This document shows positions 25,791-41,909 of a stretch of DNA of 64,000 nt, piece by piece; the first letter of the stretch is position 1; the number at the start of each line of letters is the position of its first letter. The position numbers and the translations under genes are program-made. The notes below the pieces were generated by a model. That model made no database searches. It saw only the letters and a program-made list of their open reading frames with translations, and was not told the origin of the DNA. The DNA is from Casuarina equisetifolia (taxonomy: Eukaryota; Streptophyta; Magnoliopsida; Fagales; Casuarinaceae), in assembly GCA_028551475.1 (NCBI GenBank), contig CM052354.1, positions 3,455,391 to 3,519,390 on the forward strand, read 5' to 3'.

Positions 25791-28101
25791 ATGGCCATTG
25801 TTTCTTCAAGACTGCTGCTTCTTTTTCCGGCCTCCATTTTATTTCTCATCACCCAAGCCACTGCCCAGCCACCGTTTATTTATTATTTTTCTTTGGGCGA
25901 AGAGGGTAATTATACCACTAACAGTGTGTACGCAGCGAACCTTAATCACCTCCTCTCCTCCATCTTGTCCATATTGTCCAACACCAATATTATCAAAGGT
26001 TTTTCAGTAACTCCCATGGCGAAGACCCTGACAAAGTCTACGCAATTGGACTTTGTCAAGGAGATATTGAGCAAGATGCTTGCCTTAGCTGCTTCGATGA
26101 CTCTAGAATTGCTCTGCCACAGCTTTGTCCCAATCAGAAGGGGGCAATAGGATGGTATGACAATTGCTCGTTGCGTTTTAAAAGGATTAATCCAAATTTA
26201 CAATCTATCATTACCAACTTTTTCAGCAAAAAGTCTATCCAAGATTGGAAGATTATAAGCCACATCTTGTTATATGCCTTCATAAGTAGTAAAAGTCAAT
26301 CTCAAAGCAATAATTAGTTTACATTTGTCTGCATTGATTCTCTACTAATAAGTGCAAATTTCATTGTAAAGCATGAGAATCATAAAATATGACAAATATT
26401 TTGATTAGCCCCTTCTATGAGTAACCACTCATCCATTTCAAACTCCTCTGCTTTGCTGTGTTACTATTGGCGAAGATGTAGTGACATTTTTCTTGCTTGT
26501 AGTTGTGGATCCTGTAGTTATGGATGAAATAACGAGTGTGGAGTCCTTGCAATTCGATCTTAGCGCTATTAAAGTTGCCACAAACAACTTTTCAGAGGCA
26601 AATAAGCTTGGAAAAGGAGGACTTGGAGTAGTATACAAGGTAAGAAAACATTTTGATAAAAAATTAAATTGTCATAATTTCTTATGAAATCTTTTACCAA
26701 TGTATTTAATTTATCTATGTTAATTAGAATAGTTTGAGTTATATTGTATTTCATCTATATGCTGGGTATACTTTCTAATAAACAAGAAATAACTGTGAAA
26801 AGACTACCAAGAAACTCTAACAAGGGAATGTTGAATTTAAGAATGAAGTCTTACTTGTAGCCAAACTCCAACATCGGAATTTAGTTAGACTCCTCAGATT
26901 TTGTTTGGAAGGAAATGAAAGACTTCTTATCTATGAATTTGTACCTAACACAAGCCTTGACCATTACATATTTGGTATGCTTGAATTCTTATTATTTTTG
27001 AGCTATTCATTGAAATGTTGTAATCAAGATACTTTTATTTAGCTACTAAAAATATAAATTTTAAATATTTCACTAATGGTATCTCTTTGGAATATACAGA
27101 TCCAACGAAGTGTGAAAATTTAAATTGGGAAAGATACAATAAAATCATAAATGGTATTGCTCGTGGACTATTATATCTTCATGAGGATTCTCAACTTCAA
27201 ATTATTCACCGTGATCTCAAAGTTGGAAGCATTCTGTTAGATATAACAATGAATCCTAAAATATCAGATTTTGGCATGACAAGATTGGTTGTATTGGATT
27301 AGACAGAAGGCAATACAAATAGGATTATGGGAACCTAGTAAGTATGGTTAATTTCTACTACTTATGACTACAACTATGATTGTGAGAAGCTAATAAGTAT
27401 TGTTAATTTCTTGTACGATTAATTTAAATAGAGAAATAAAACAGGAGTACCACCAAGATAGCCATAAATAAATATAGAAATTAATTTTACCATTCAAACT
27501 AAGGCAACTTTATTGATATTATTGTATAGTGGATATATGGCTCCAGAATATGTAATGTTTGGACAATTTTCAACAAAATTAGCTGTCTTCAATTTTGGCG
27601 TCCTAATTCTTGAGATTGTAAGTGGCAAAAGAATTACAAGCCTTTGTGACAACGAACACCTTCTTAGTTATGTGAGTATTATATTAGTTGGTATATTTTG
27701 ATATGTTTTTTTTGTTTAAAATTTAATGGAATTGAAAAAAAAAATCCTGCTTCTTTGACTTGTATATGCGGTTTGACATATTAATGCAGGTATGGAGAAA
27801 TTGGAAGGAGGGGACAACCTTGAATCTCATAGATCTCATGTTATTGAAGAGCGGTCCAATATCTGAAATGATAAGATGTATTCATATCGCTCTACTATAT
27901 GTTCAACAAAATGTTGCTGGTAGACCAAACATGGCTTTGGCTGTTCACAGGCTTAAAAGTGATTCTATGGCTCTCTCTTTGCCTAAAGAGCCTGCAAACT
28001 TTTTGCATAGTAGGATTCAATCAGACATGCTAGAGCAACTAGGCCACAATGGTGGGTTAACTAATAATGATGTTTCAATAACTGAGTTATATCCTCGATA
28101 G
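25791..28101 (+). pseudogene. CRK copy A, decayed cysteine-rich receptor-like kinase
   Basis: Begins with the same signal peptide as copy C (MAIVSSRLLLLFPASILFL). Compared with C it shows: a 1-nt loss near 26006 that shifts frame in the first DUF26 domain; a deletion of about 1 kb joining position 26178 to intron-2 sequence, removing the second DUF26 domain and the membrane segment; loss of the exon 4 acceptor (GCAG to GCTG near 26763); a 1-nt loss near 26820; and TAG at 27300-27302. The kinase is also chemically damaged: HRDLKVGS lacks the invariant catalytic-loop Asn, GKGGLG alters the glycine loop, and the subdomain IX Asp is Ala (LAVFNFG). Exon 3 equivalent is 26503-26639; exon 7 stays open to the stop at 28101. 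Confidence 0.92.
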
Positions 28102-28739
28102 TGTTGTAATAGGGGTCTATTGTAATTGGTACTCACAAACCAGAATCTCTATTCGGTGTTAGATGGACAGAGGCCACCATACATAATGTCGTAGGGATGG
28201 CTGGCGGAAAGAACTTCCTAGGAAATCAGCTTCTATAACACAAAAAATGTGCAAAGTGATGGAAGACAGTTTTCTTTGTCAAGAACTTAAATCAAATTTC
28301 AAGAGAAATTGTAACAATATGATACCAATTAAAGCTATTTGGGTGACTTCTATTTTCCTTTTTATTTTGTGATAGTTCTTTCAAATTCAATGTCAAACAA
28401 ATATCAGTAGTTCCATGAAGATAATGCAAATGAAGAGCTAATTGGAGACAAAAATAAAATTAACTGATGTTAATTAAGTGTACACATGACAGTAAATACA
28501 AATTTAGCAATCAATATAAGTAAATGTGACTAATAGACTAAATTAGGAAAAAAATCGTTGTAATGTACACTAATCAAGATAATATCACTAGTTTCTCATT
28601 TCACAACACTATCATACTTAGTGGGCAGGAGAGTCATTATCCAGAATGAATGGCACCACAGACATAAAGATTGAAGCGACAGTGGCAAATATTCCCTATT
28701 TGGAGAGTTTGTTTTCACCCACATAAAAAAATAAATTGT

Positions 28740-29360
28740 ATTTTTTTTTTTCATGTAGTTTACTTATTTTTCTGTAGCTCATCACTGTTTTCTATTTAAG
28801 CCTCTGTAACCCTGCTCTTTCTTCAAGCTTTGAAATCTAGTGAATTTCTTCTCTCTGAGTTTTTGGTGGCTTGCTTCGTCCTCTCACTTTTCTCACGGTA
28901 TCAAAGACAGATCCCACCAAAATCTCTATCCTCTGCTTACACCCATCGACTCTCGTCAAAGCTTGAGACAAGGACCTTGACTCATTAGTCCATTTTCTGC
29001 ACTGACCCATTCTGCTTCTGCATTAGCACTCACTGAAGTCAAACCTGCCTATCCTTTTCCAAACACCATCAACGTTGTGAACTTTGTGATGATCAGACTC
29101 TAAGACAGTAACTACTTTACAATGGGTCACGTAGATCAAGTCCGTGACCTAAACTTAAAAACTCTATGAATTTCTCATAGGAGAAAATGTTGCTTCACCA
29201 AATGTGATTCCAAACGAAAACTCAGAAGACTAAGAGGTTCCAAGAGTGTGGGTACTAGAGAGAAAATTTGAAAGGATAACAAAATGTTTCCAAGATTTGA
29301 GGATGATTGTGGGAGATTATTATTTTTCTGTTACCTCATCGTTTTTGTTTGGACTTGTAC
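28740..29360 (+). mobile_element. Fragment of another Copia element (LTR end, PBS, gag start)
   Basis: CACGGTATCAAAGACAG near 28896 resembles the initiator-Met-tRNA primer-binding site that follows plant Copia LTRs, and the CT-rich stretch before it resembles an LTR end. Downstream, broken frames read VVNFVMIRL..DSNY and, shifted, NYLQWVT, which matches the start of Copia gag proteins. Stops interrupt it. The same fragment recurs at about 42545-43170, and its tail occurs after 46420. Confidence 0.5.
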
Positions 29361-30976
29361 GTTGAAGTATTGTTTGGCTTAGAAAACGAGGCAGAACTTT
29401 GGTACTTTCTTCTTACCCTCTAACTTTTTCGTAACTTTTTTCAGGGAAAATTACAACAACACAACAGGAAAGTAGAGTGTGCCTTTAATCATCCATGATT
29501 AATTCATCACTCGAAGGGATATCTCCTGTGGATGGCCAGTAGCATTGCTTTTGTCTTTCCAATTCTGCAGTAGACTAGAGCACTTTTCTTGACAAATTGT
29601 GGAAATTATTGTGAACTCGTCTTGATTGCAACAGCTGGAGAAGTTTGAAAAGTTTGATACAGCGGCGGTCCATCTTTTGGGCTATTTCCGTTGCAACAAC
29701 AACGGAAAGTTTGATGAAGTTTGAAAACTTCGAGGGTCATGGTCCATTTTTGGGGCTCTTCGAGGGGCTTTGAAGGGGTTGACTAGCTGCTCGGAATTCC
29801 CGGCATGTTACTAGTGTCATGAATTGAACAGCGTCCGTGCTATTTTTCAACCACAGATTTTCCGTTCAACTGGATACAGAACAAGAGCTTCCACAAATCT
29901 ATCAATATCATACCCTTAGGATTATGGGTAAGTCTAGGTACCAAAGAGAATATGGAGGGACAAAAATACTTTAATTTATAATCATTCGAAGACCAAACGC
30001 TTACAAATGGAAAACCAAAATCAAAACTTTATCTCCAATGGAGACTATCTTGTAGATTTTAATCTTAGAATCCTTCACAATAAATCTTTCATTTTTTTTT
30101 TTCACTTACACACCCACTCACATATTTTCAAATTGTTGAACCTAGGACCAAGATATCCCAGGCAACACCTACTCATTACTAAGCTAGACACTTACCAACA
30201 AAGAAAGACAAAGATGGTAAAAATTGACTTCTATTAACATTAAACATATAAAAAGAAAAGTTTCCATGCTAAATTGAATAAATTATCTAGCAGTTCTACA
30301 GTTCATATGGCCGAAATATTTCCTTATCGGGCATGCTAAATAACTGTTTTGTCCACTTAAAAAAAAAAAAAAGAACTTTGACTTTGTCACCAGAATTTAC
30401 ATTTGAATATGCGTTTGGTATGCACTTTCCATCTTGGTAGGCGCATGACGTGATCTTTAGAGAAAAAATAAAATTCATTCAACCTTTCAATAGTTGCAAT
30501 TGAAGGTGAAAAATTTTTAAATCACAAAACTTGAGTCCATCATGGCTCCCACTTAATCCAAGCTCTCACTAGAAAAATTCTTTCCCCCTCCCCCTTCCCC
30601 CTCACAAGTTGAATCCATCATTGTATTTTTTTCAAACATAAAAGTTTTTCCTTAATACTCCCTAATCATGCTTTTGACTCAAAATTAAATTGTAGTTAAA
30701 ATAGATCAACCTAGGCTTTAATATCATATTATGAAGTTAAAATTTTAGCTAAAAAACTAACTTATGAATTAGAGAGACATTTTTTATTTTTAAATATTAT
30801 CTAAAATTATATATTTGAGACAAGACACTTGTGCTCAATATTTGAAAAGAAGAATGTTTTTCATGAGAATCACACGGTGTGAGTAGATGTGCCAGAGGAA
30901 TTTTATCATCTTTGGGATCTTTTTTAAGAAAAATAGAAAAGTGCTTTTAAGAAATTTACATCTCTATTTGACATCT

Positions 30977-31237
30977 CTACAGACATTGTCGCTTGTCCTC
31001 TATGGGAGTCTTAAAATGGGGACAAGCTGGGGGAGCTAAGACAGAGGAGCTAGATGCTGAGGGCGGCGTTGGAAGTGAGGGAAGAGACGAGGGGCTCAAG
31101 TTGGACAGGCGAAAGTGAAGCCTGGACAAATATGGTACGGATAAACCGTGAGCCGCATGGGTGGTCAGGTTGAGGAAGTTAAGCATGGAAAGGGACATCA
31201 TGAGAAGAAGAAAGGGATTGAAGGAACCAATTTTCAT
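30977..31237 (-). CDS. Small secreted peptide ORF, copy 1 (86 aa), unknown function
   Basis: A single-exon ORF with a clear signal peptide: MKIGSF, a hydrophobic core FLLLMMSLSMLNFL, then a likely cleavage near THAAHG. The mature part is rich in Ser, Pro and Leu, with two cysteines near the C terminus (PPACPHFKTP and KRQCL). The leader on the minus strand is a CT tract, and one upstream ATG overlaps the start out of frame. I do not recognise a family. Two more open copies at 44787-45047 and 48225-48485 show that the frame has survived duplication. Transcription is unproven, and it could be a chance ORF in a duplicated spacer. Confidence 0.5.
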   Translation of the reverse strand: MKIGSFNPFLLLMMSLSMLNFLNLTTHAAHGLSVPYLSRLHFRLSNLSPSSLPSLPTPPSASSSSVLAPPACPHFKTPIEDKRQCL

Positions 31238-31539
31238 GAGCGGATTTCTTCATCCTTGCTTCCACGCAAGATCTTCGGACTGCATTAATTTGATTTGAAC
31301 ATCATTGTTGAAAACCAAGAGAAACAACAGGTGAAGAGCTTAGAGAAAAAAAGAAAAAGAGAAAAGAAAAAGAGAGATTTGATTAGTATGAAGTTCTCAC
31401 ATTTTCATATAAGTAAAATTCTAGAAGATTTTTCATTCTTGTATCCATCTTCAATCTCGTGTTTGTCATGAAGTTAGTTACAACATTTAGGTTTTGCATT
31501 TTTCGACACCTCCTCCAAGTTAGCATATTGTAGAATACA

Positions 31540-32880
31540 AAACCATTAAGTGAAGATTCAATATTCTAGGTTTGGTGAATTAGATATTAGCCTTTTTAGA
31601 ATACTCATTATATTGTAATACATGTCTATTTTCTTTATGTAATTAGTTATTATGTGAGGAATTCTAGTGTTACTTCTATATAAATAGTAACAGCAATATA
31701 ATGAATAGCCTTGTCCACTACCATGTTGCCACTCAAGTTGTGCAACTCACCGTCCCATATGAACATTTGGCTACATGTGTCTCACCATGCCTTTAGCCTC
31801 CTCAATCTCCCTTTATTCAATCTCACAATATATCTCCCTTAACTAGTTCAATTCTCACCATTGCCATTTTATTGTATTCATTTGACCCATTTGTGAACTA
31901 GACACCTATTAAGGCAAATTGGTATAGTACCCAATCATGCATCTATTGCCACAAATATAGATATAGGTATTTTGAGAATATGCCTTTATGACCAATGGAA
32001 AATGATGGCTTTGATGGGTGGTTTCCATGCAATAGACAATAATGAGATAAGCACTATTTTCATATCTCAAAGTATTATAAAGGTGACTAAATACCTTAAG
32101 AGTTATCTTGGCCTTGGCATGATATTTTTGTCTTTCTCCAAGTTAAAGTTAACAACTTATTGTGATTCTAATTATCATACATGCCCATGACTAAGTGGTC
32201 TACAACAAGTTTATGTGTAAAGCTAAAAGATTCTCTAGTTTCTTGGAAAACAAAGAAGTAGCCCACTATCTCATTATCATATGTGAAGTCAAAATACAAA
32301 GTAATAGCCAACACAACATCAAAGAGACTTTGGATAATGGGATTATTTATGGACTTTGCATAATTATAAAATAGCAATTTTGTTTGTTTGTTTTGTTTTA
32401 TGACAATCAAGTAGCAAAAAAGTTAAGAGTCAATTCCACCAATCATGAAAAAAAAAAAAAAAAACTAAGCATGTGGAGATGGATTATCATTTCATACAAG
32501 ACAAGGTACTAGAAGGAGTAATTGAGACAGGTCCTGTTTGGAAGAAAAAAAACAGCATGTGGATTTATCAACAAAGACATTTTCTAGCAAGCAATACTAG
32601 CATTTTCTTTCCAAACTCAAAGTATTTGACTTATTTAAATTCAAACTTGAGGGAAGATGTTAAGAGAAGATGCATTATTTAAGGTTTGGTGAATTAGACA
32701 TTTACCTTCCTAAAATATATTTTGTATCATTGTATATATTTAAGTGTTTATTTTCCTTTTGCGATTAGTTGTTATATAAAGAGTTATAAGATTACTTCAG
32801 TATAAATATCAGCAGAAATATACATTGTAATACATAGTAAATTCACCCAATTTGTTGATTTTTTTTTCTTCTAGTTTAAT
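31540..32880 (+). mobile_element. Degraded Copia remnant 2 with traces of both LTRs
   Basis: An LTR-like stretch (about 31550-31710) and a second, diverged one beginning TGTTAAGAGAAGATGCATTA (about 32658) bracket broken RNase H coding sequence ([32 protein letters not shown]). It is a severely shortened element with stops. It belongs to the same lineage as the remnants at 23.3 and 48.8 kb. Confidence 0.7.
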
Positions 32881-33888
32881 GACAAAAACTCCCAATTTTT
32901 TGGAAACTCGTATTGGTACCAAACATCAGTTTAAGAAAATGAAGGCCCAGTTGAAAATTCATGCTCAAAGGGCCAATTTTATGTACATCTTAGTGGCCTA
33001 ATTGGAATTCTAACTCAGAGGCCCAATTGAGATTTTTGTCTAGGAAGTTTGATTGAGATTATTCGTTGAATCCCACTGAGATTAAACTTTTTGAGTAAAA
33101 CTCGTGTAGGGTATTTTTTCCCCCCCATCAATATAAGCATTATTGGTGAAGGAATTCTATAATTTCTGTTTCCCCACAACATCTCATGTCCTTATAAAGC
33201 TCTATGCTTGATTATTGTCTTCTATCTTACCCACCGGTTAGCTGCTTTTATATGTGCTCTCATTTATGATTAGACGATTAATAACGACATGCACGAAATA
33301 ACCCGTTGGTTTCGTGATTGTGGACAGCCTTCATCCCTTTGCCTCGATCAACTTTTTTTATTTAATGCAGAAGTGATTTGAAAATAAAAGCTAGACTTTC
33401 CTCACTGCTGCCTCGATCAACCCTTTTCTCTAATGTAGAAGTTATTTGAAAGTCAAGCACGCAGTTCGAAATGAGAGACAAGGACAAATGTTTTGACGAG
33501 TCGCTTGAATGATTTGTAAAGCCGCCTGATTTGACGGCTTTAGAAGCAAATGTTTTGCTTAGTCAAATCCTTGCAGCATGTTACCAACAGAAACTTAGAT
33601 TGCCGCAGACCAAACCATTTTTTGTCGTAGATACCATTGTATATTTGATAATATATTTTTTGATTGGATAAATTATTCTTTTCATATGGTATAGATTATT
33701 TAAAAAATTATTTTTGTATATACTAAGTTTGTATTCTATTTGTTTTTCTATTTATTTTTTTATTATAGTTGTTTTTTATATTATAAAAGGACATCCTATT
33801 TATAATTTTCTTCAAGAAAGCAATACATAAAAGTTTTCGCTCCTTGTCATAAGGCTCACAAGCTTAAATCAAAGCATTTTGGTGAAGT
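32880..33888. other. Upstream spacer of CRK copy B
   Basis: Shares modules with the spacers before copies A, C and E but is decayed. The palindromic W-box is reduced to a single TTGAC near 33531, and an AT-rich stretch (about 33640-33830) is present near the start codon. No gene is seen. Confidence 0.5.
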
Positions 33889-33978
33889 ATGGCCATTGTT
33901 TCACTGCTGCTGCTTTTTCCGGCCTCCATTTTTTTTCTCATTACGCAAGCCACTGCGCAGTTACCCTTTTTTTTTTTA

Positions 33979-34022
<44 letters not shown>

Positions 34023-37000
34023 TTATTTTTTTATCATTTTTGTTCAGACGAAGAGGGTAATTATACCACTAACAGTGTGTACAAGGCGAACCTTAATCAC
34101 CTCCTCTCCTCTATCGCCTCCAACACCAATATTACCAATGGCTTTTACAGTAACTCGCATGGCGAAGACCCTGACAAAGTCTACGTGATTGGACTTTGTC
34201 GAGGAGATATTGAGCAAGAGGCTTGCCTTAGTTGACTTCACTCTGGAATGACTTTTACACAGCTTTGTCCCAATCAGAAGGGGGCAATAGGATGGTATGA
34301 CAATTGCTCGTTGCGTTTCTCAAACCATGCTATATTTGGCATTCCGTCCTATGATCCAAGTTTTATTCTTTGGAACGTAAGGAATGTCTCGGGCGTAGAT
34401 GGTTACGGCAGGTTGCTGAAGACGCAGTTTGATTGCATGGTAAATGAAGTTGCATTAGACGGTTCTGGCAAGTTTTTTTGCAACAAGAACTTCCTTAGCC
34501 CCGGACCTCAGCAATATATGTTTGCTTACACAATGCACTCCCGATTTGACCGAGAAAAATTGACGTAATTGTTTATGGAAGATTTCTGGAGAAATTCCAG
34601 TATGTTGTGTTGGGAAGGAGGGTGCGAGAGCTATCCTTTCTTTGATGCAGTGCCTCCGCTGGAAAAAGGTACAGTATTCCTCATACAGACCAGAAAAGGT
34701 TAATTTTTTATTACGCTCACCTAGAGGTTCCCTTGAAAAATAAGTGTTCACTGCATCAAAGTAGGAATTAACTTTTCAACTGAATCCAATCACCATTCTT
34801 TTGGTCTTTTTACTTTTCAGAATTTTTTCTTGGTTATGTGGAGTTGAGTTGCAAATGTTTGTAAACGAGGATATAATTTTTTTCCAATTATGTGGGCTTG
34901 ATATTAATGACTAAATCAAGTACAACAGTTGCTGTGTCTTCACAACAACCTGCTTTTGGTTTTCAACTAAAAATATGCAAATATTCTTGAGGAGGAAGAG
35001 AAGGAATGAACGTGCGAGTAAGTTCATATATTAGTTCATTTGTCATTTCTTATTAGTTTCTAATGCATGAATCATAGGAATTACTGTAATTCCTCGAAGT
35101 ACTTGGGCATAGTAGGAACAACAATTGGCTCCTTCCGAAAATGAAAATGCTTTCCTCACTAATGATTGAACTGTGGCATGTGTACATTCACTCTTCTTTT
35201 TGAAAAGGATTAATCCAAATTTACAATCTATCATTACTAACGTTTTCAGCTAAAAGTCTATCCAAGATTAAAAGATTATAAACCACATCTTGCTGTATAC
35301 TTTCACAAGGAGTAAACGACAATCTCAAAGTAATAATTAGTTTACATTTGTTTGCATTGATTTGCATTGATTCTTTACTAATAAGTGCAAATGTCTCTGT
35401 AAAGCATGAACATCATAAACGTGACAAAGATTTTGATTAGCCCCCTTTCTATAGGTAACCTCTCACCCATTTCTTGCTCCTTTGCATTGCTGTGTTACTA
35501 TTGGCGAAGATGTACTGACATTTTTGTTGCTTGTAATTGTGGATCTTGTAGTTATGGATGAAATAACACATGTGGAGTCCTTGCAATTTGATCTTAGCAC
35601 TATTAAAATTGCCACATATAAATTTTTAGAGGCAAATAAGCTTGGAAAAGGAAGTTTTGTTGCAATATACAAGCTAAGAAAACATTCTAATAAAAAATTA
35701 AATTGTCATAATTTCTTGTGAAATATTTTACCAGTGTATTTACTTCATCTAAGTTAATTAGAATTGTTTGAGTTATGTTGTAGTTCATATATTTGTAGGA
35801 TATACTTTTTAATAAACAAGAAATATCTATGAAAAGACTATTAAGAAACTCTATACAAGAGAATGTTGAATTTAAGAATGAAGTTTTACTAGTGGCCAAA
35901 CTCCAAAATTAGAATTTAATAAGACTCCTCATATTTTGCTTGGAAGGAAATGAAAGTCTTCTTATCTATGAATTTGTACCTAACTCAAGCCTTGACCATT
36001 ACATATTGGTATGCTTGAATTCTTATTAGTGTTGAGATATTTATTGAAATGCTGTAATCAAAATACTTTTGTTTAGCTACCAAAAATATAAATTTTAAAT
36101 ATTTCACTAATGATATCTCTTTCGAATATATAGATCCAATGAAGTGTGTAGATTTAGATTGGGAAAGATACAATAAAATCATAAATGGTATTGCTTATGG
36201 ACTATTATATCTTCATGAGGATTCTTGACTTTGAATTATTCATGTGATCTCAAAGTTTGGAACATTCTATTAGATATAGCAATAAATGCTAAAATATAAG
36301 ATTTTGACATGGCAAGATTAGTTGTATTGGATCAGGTGAAAAGTAGTACAAATAGGATTGTGGGAATCTAGTAAGTATTGTTAATTTCTACTACTAATGA
36401 CTAAAACTATGATTGTGATAAGTTAGTAAGTATTGTTAATTTCTTGTATGATTAATTTCAATAGAGAAATGAAATAGGAATGGCACCAAGATAGCCATAA
36501 ATAAAGGTAGAAATTAAATTTACTATTCAAACTAAGGCAACTTTATTCGTATTATTGTATAATGGATATATGGCTCCAAAATATGTAATGCTTGGACAAT
36601 TTTCAACAAAATCAAATGCTTTCAGCTTTGGCATCCTAATTCTTGAGATTATAAGTGGCAAAAGAATTATAAGCCTTCGTGACAATGAGCACCTTCTTAG
36701 TTATGTGAGTATTATATCAGTTGGTATATTTTGATTTTTTTTTGTTTAAAAATTAAAAGAAGTGAAAAAAAAATCTTCCTTCTTTGACTTATATAGGTGA
36801 TTTGACATATTAATATAGGTATGGAGAAATTGGAAGGAGGGGACAACTTTGAATATCATAGATCCCATGTTGTTGAAGAGTGGTCTAATAGCTAAAATGA
36901 TAAGATGTGTTCATATGACTCTACTATGTGTTCAACAAAATGTTGCTGATAGACCATTCATGGCTTTGGTTGCTCACATGCTTAAAAGTGATTCTATGGC

Positions 37001-37122
37001 TTTGTCTTTGCCTACAGAGCCTCTAAGCTTTTTGCATAGTAGGATTCAATTAGACATGCTAAAGCAACTAGGCAGGGTTAACTAATAATGAGGTTTCAAT
37101 AACTGAGTCACATCCTTGATAG
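33889..37122 (+). pseudogene. CRK copy B, heavily decayed
   Basis: Starts MAIVSLLLLFPASIFFLITQ but is interrupted by a (TTA)n expansion at 33979-34021 and by stops in the first DUF26 domain (after GLCRGDIEQEACLS). The second DUF26 domain has a deletion near 34610. The TM exon is largely lost. In the kinase the glycine loop is altered (GKGSFVAIYK), exon 5 carries a stop just before the catalytic loop, and the HRD triplet itself is destroyed. The last exon reads through to TGA TAG at 37117-37122. It is the most degraded of the long copies. No coding function is expected. Confidence 0.93.
33979..34021 (+). repeat. (TTA)n microsatellite in exon 1 of CRK copy B
   Basis: About 14 TTA units follow a run of T right after the signal-peptide region. 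Read in the signal-peptide frame it encodes a run of tyrosines. It is absent from copies A, C and E. Confidence 0.9.
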
Positions 37123-38290
37123 TGCTGTAATAGGTGGCCATTATAATTAATATTCACAAACTGGAGTCTTTATTTGGTTATGTTAGATTGATAGAGGCCA
37201 CCATACATAATGTCGTAGGAATGGTTAGCGGAAAGAACTTCCTAGGAAATCAGCTCCTATAACACAAAAAATGTGCAAAGTGATGGAAGGAAAGTTTCCT
37301 TGTCAAGAACTTAAATCAAATGTCAAGGGAAATTATCACAATATAATATTCGTTAAAGCTATTATGATCACTTCTATTTTCCTTTTTATTTTGTGATAGT
37401 TCTTTCAAAGACTAAAGTGACAATGACAAATATTCCTAGTGTGGAGAGTTTGTTTTCGCCCACCTCTTTTGAATTGGGACTCTCTTATCAAGATTAGGAA
37501 TATATTTTTTTTATAGGAGCCTTGTCTTTTAGACCAAGCTGGAAATGCTATTGGATTGGATGAGGTCAACCTTAGCTCCCATCCGTTTCTTCTATAGCTT
37601 AAGCACACCTACATAAGTCGTTTTCATGTTGAAATTGTCGGAAGCTTCAAAGATCAACTAAATTAGTCTAAGGGTTATCATCTAATATGGAACTTTAGTT
37701 TTACACCTAATGTTTTCTAAAATTTAATGTTGTATGCAATAGAATAAATTTAATATGGAATCTAATATCATATTAGAAATTCTAATCTAAAAACTTGCTA
37801 AAAATTATAAAATAATTTTTTTAAAATTTTTAAAATTTTATTTTTGATAAAAAACTGTAGTCTTATACAAGGTAAAACAGTAGAAAGAACTGATTTTAGT
37901 TTGCTATAACTCAAGGTAAAATATAGGGTTTTTTTTTTCCCCATCAATGCAAGCATTATTGGTGAAGGAAACGTAGTCGAGAAGACTACGTCATCTCGTG
38001 CGTGGCCGGGGACCACGAAATGTCCTGTTTATCTCCTGATTCTCCACAACTTTTGTCCCATCTGCCTTAATCAAACCTTTTATTTGATACAAAAGTGATT
38101 AGACAGTCAAAGTTGGACTTTTATCTCTTCTGCCTTCATCAACCCCTTTTGTTTAATGCAGAAGTGATTAGAGAGTCGAGCCCGGCATGTGAAACTTGGT
38201 CAATGGTCACATGGAAGCACAGAGTTCGAAAACGGAAGACGAGGGCAAGTGTTTTCACGAGTCGCTTGAATGATCTGTAAAGCCGCCTGA

Positions 38291-38303
38291 TTGACTTCGT
38301 CAA
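38291..38303. promoter_or_regulatory. Palindromic W-box pair, distal, CRK copy C
   Basis: TTGACTTCGTCAA, identical to the sites before copies A and E, 323 nt before the copy C start codon. It is the first of two sites made by the local promoter duplication. Confidence 0.5.
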
Positions 38304-38494
38304 GCGCCACGGTCCCTAGAAGCATATGTTTTGGATATTACCGAAACAAAACATTTGTCCCATCAATGCAAGCATTATTGGTGAAGGAGTTCAATAATTT
38401 CTGCTTCTCCACAACATCTCGTGTCCTTATAAAACTCTACCATCCAGTCCTTGCGTTGAGAAGACTACGTCATCGCGTGCGTGGCCAACCACGA

Positions 38495-38507
38495 TTGACT
38501 TCGTCAA
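38495..38507. promoter_or_regulatory. Palindromic W-box pair, proximal, CRK copy C
   Basis: A second TTGACTTCGTCAA, 120 nt before the copy C ATG. This is the same distance as in copy E (51203-51215). Confidence 0.5.
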
Positions 38508-38626
38508 GCGCCACCGTCCCTGGAAGCAAATGTTTTGCATATTACCGACGCAAACTTGGTTGCCGCAAACCAAACCACTCTTCACCATAAAGCGCACAGG
38601 CTAAAATCAAAGCATTTTGGTGAAGC

Positions 38627-41909
<3,283 letters not shown>

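Larger units (their letters stand above)
28102..31415. repeat. Spacer duplication, copy 1 (after CRK A)
   Basis: A spacer of about 3.3 kb repeated almost base for base at 41910-45225, with a few substitutions and two homopolymer length changes seen by eye. A more diverged version is at 46416-48700. It holds a Copia LTR/gag fragment, a short hairpin (TTTCCGTTG...CAACGGAAA near 29690) and the minus-strand peptide ORF. This copy runs on into the Copia remnant at 31.5 kb, as the 46-50 kb version does. The 41.9-45.2 kb copy stops abruptly at CRK D. Confidence 0.92.
37123..38626. other. Spacer and promoter region of CRK copy C
   Basis: The first part (to about 37390) matches the start of the post-CRK spacer. 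The part from about 37440 to 37620 resembles 50380-50560 before copy E. The last 700 bp contain a partial internal duplication: the block AAGCATTATTGGTGAAGGA appears near 37950 and 38370, and a second block with GAAGACTACGTCATC appears twice. The W-box palindrome is therefore present twice. No gene is seen. Confidence 0.55.

Noticed and set aside
26481..26530. Start of a separate kinase gene at exon 3 of CRK A (and likewise in copies B, C and E)
   Set aside because: The ATG-like start is within the third exon of a split CRK gene. The frame joins upstream exons in C and E through GT-AG junctions.
33889..34188. Polytyrosine protein from CRK B
   Set aside because: The tyrosine run is a TTA microsatellite in a pseudogene.
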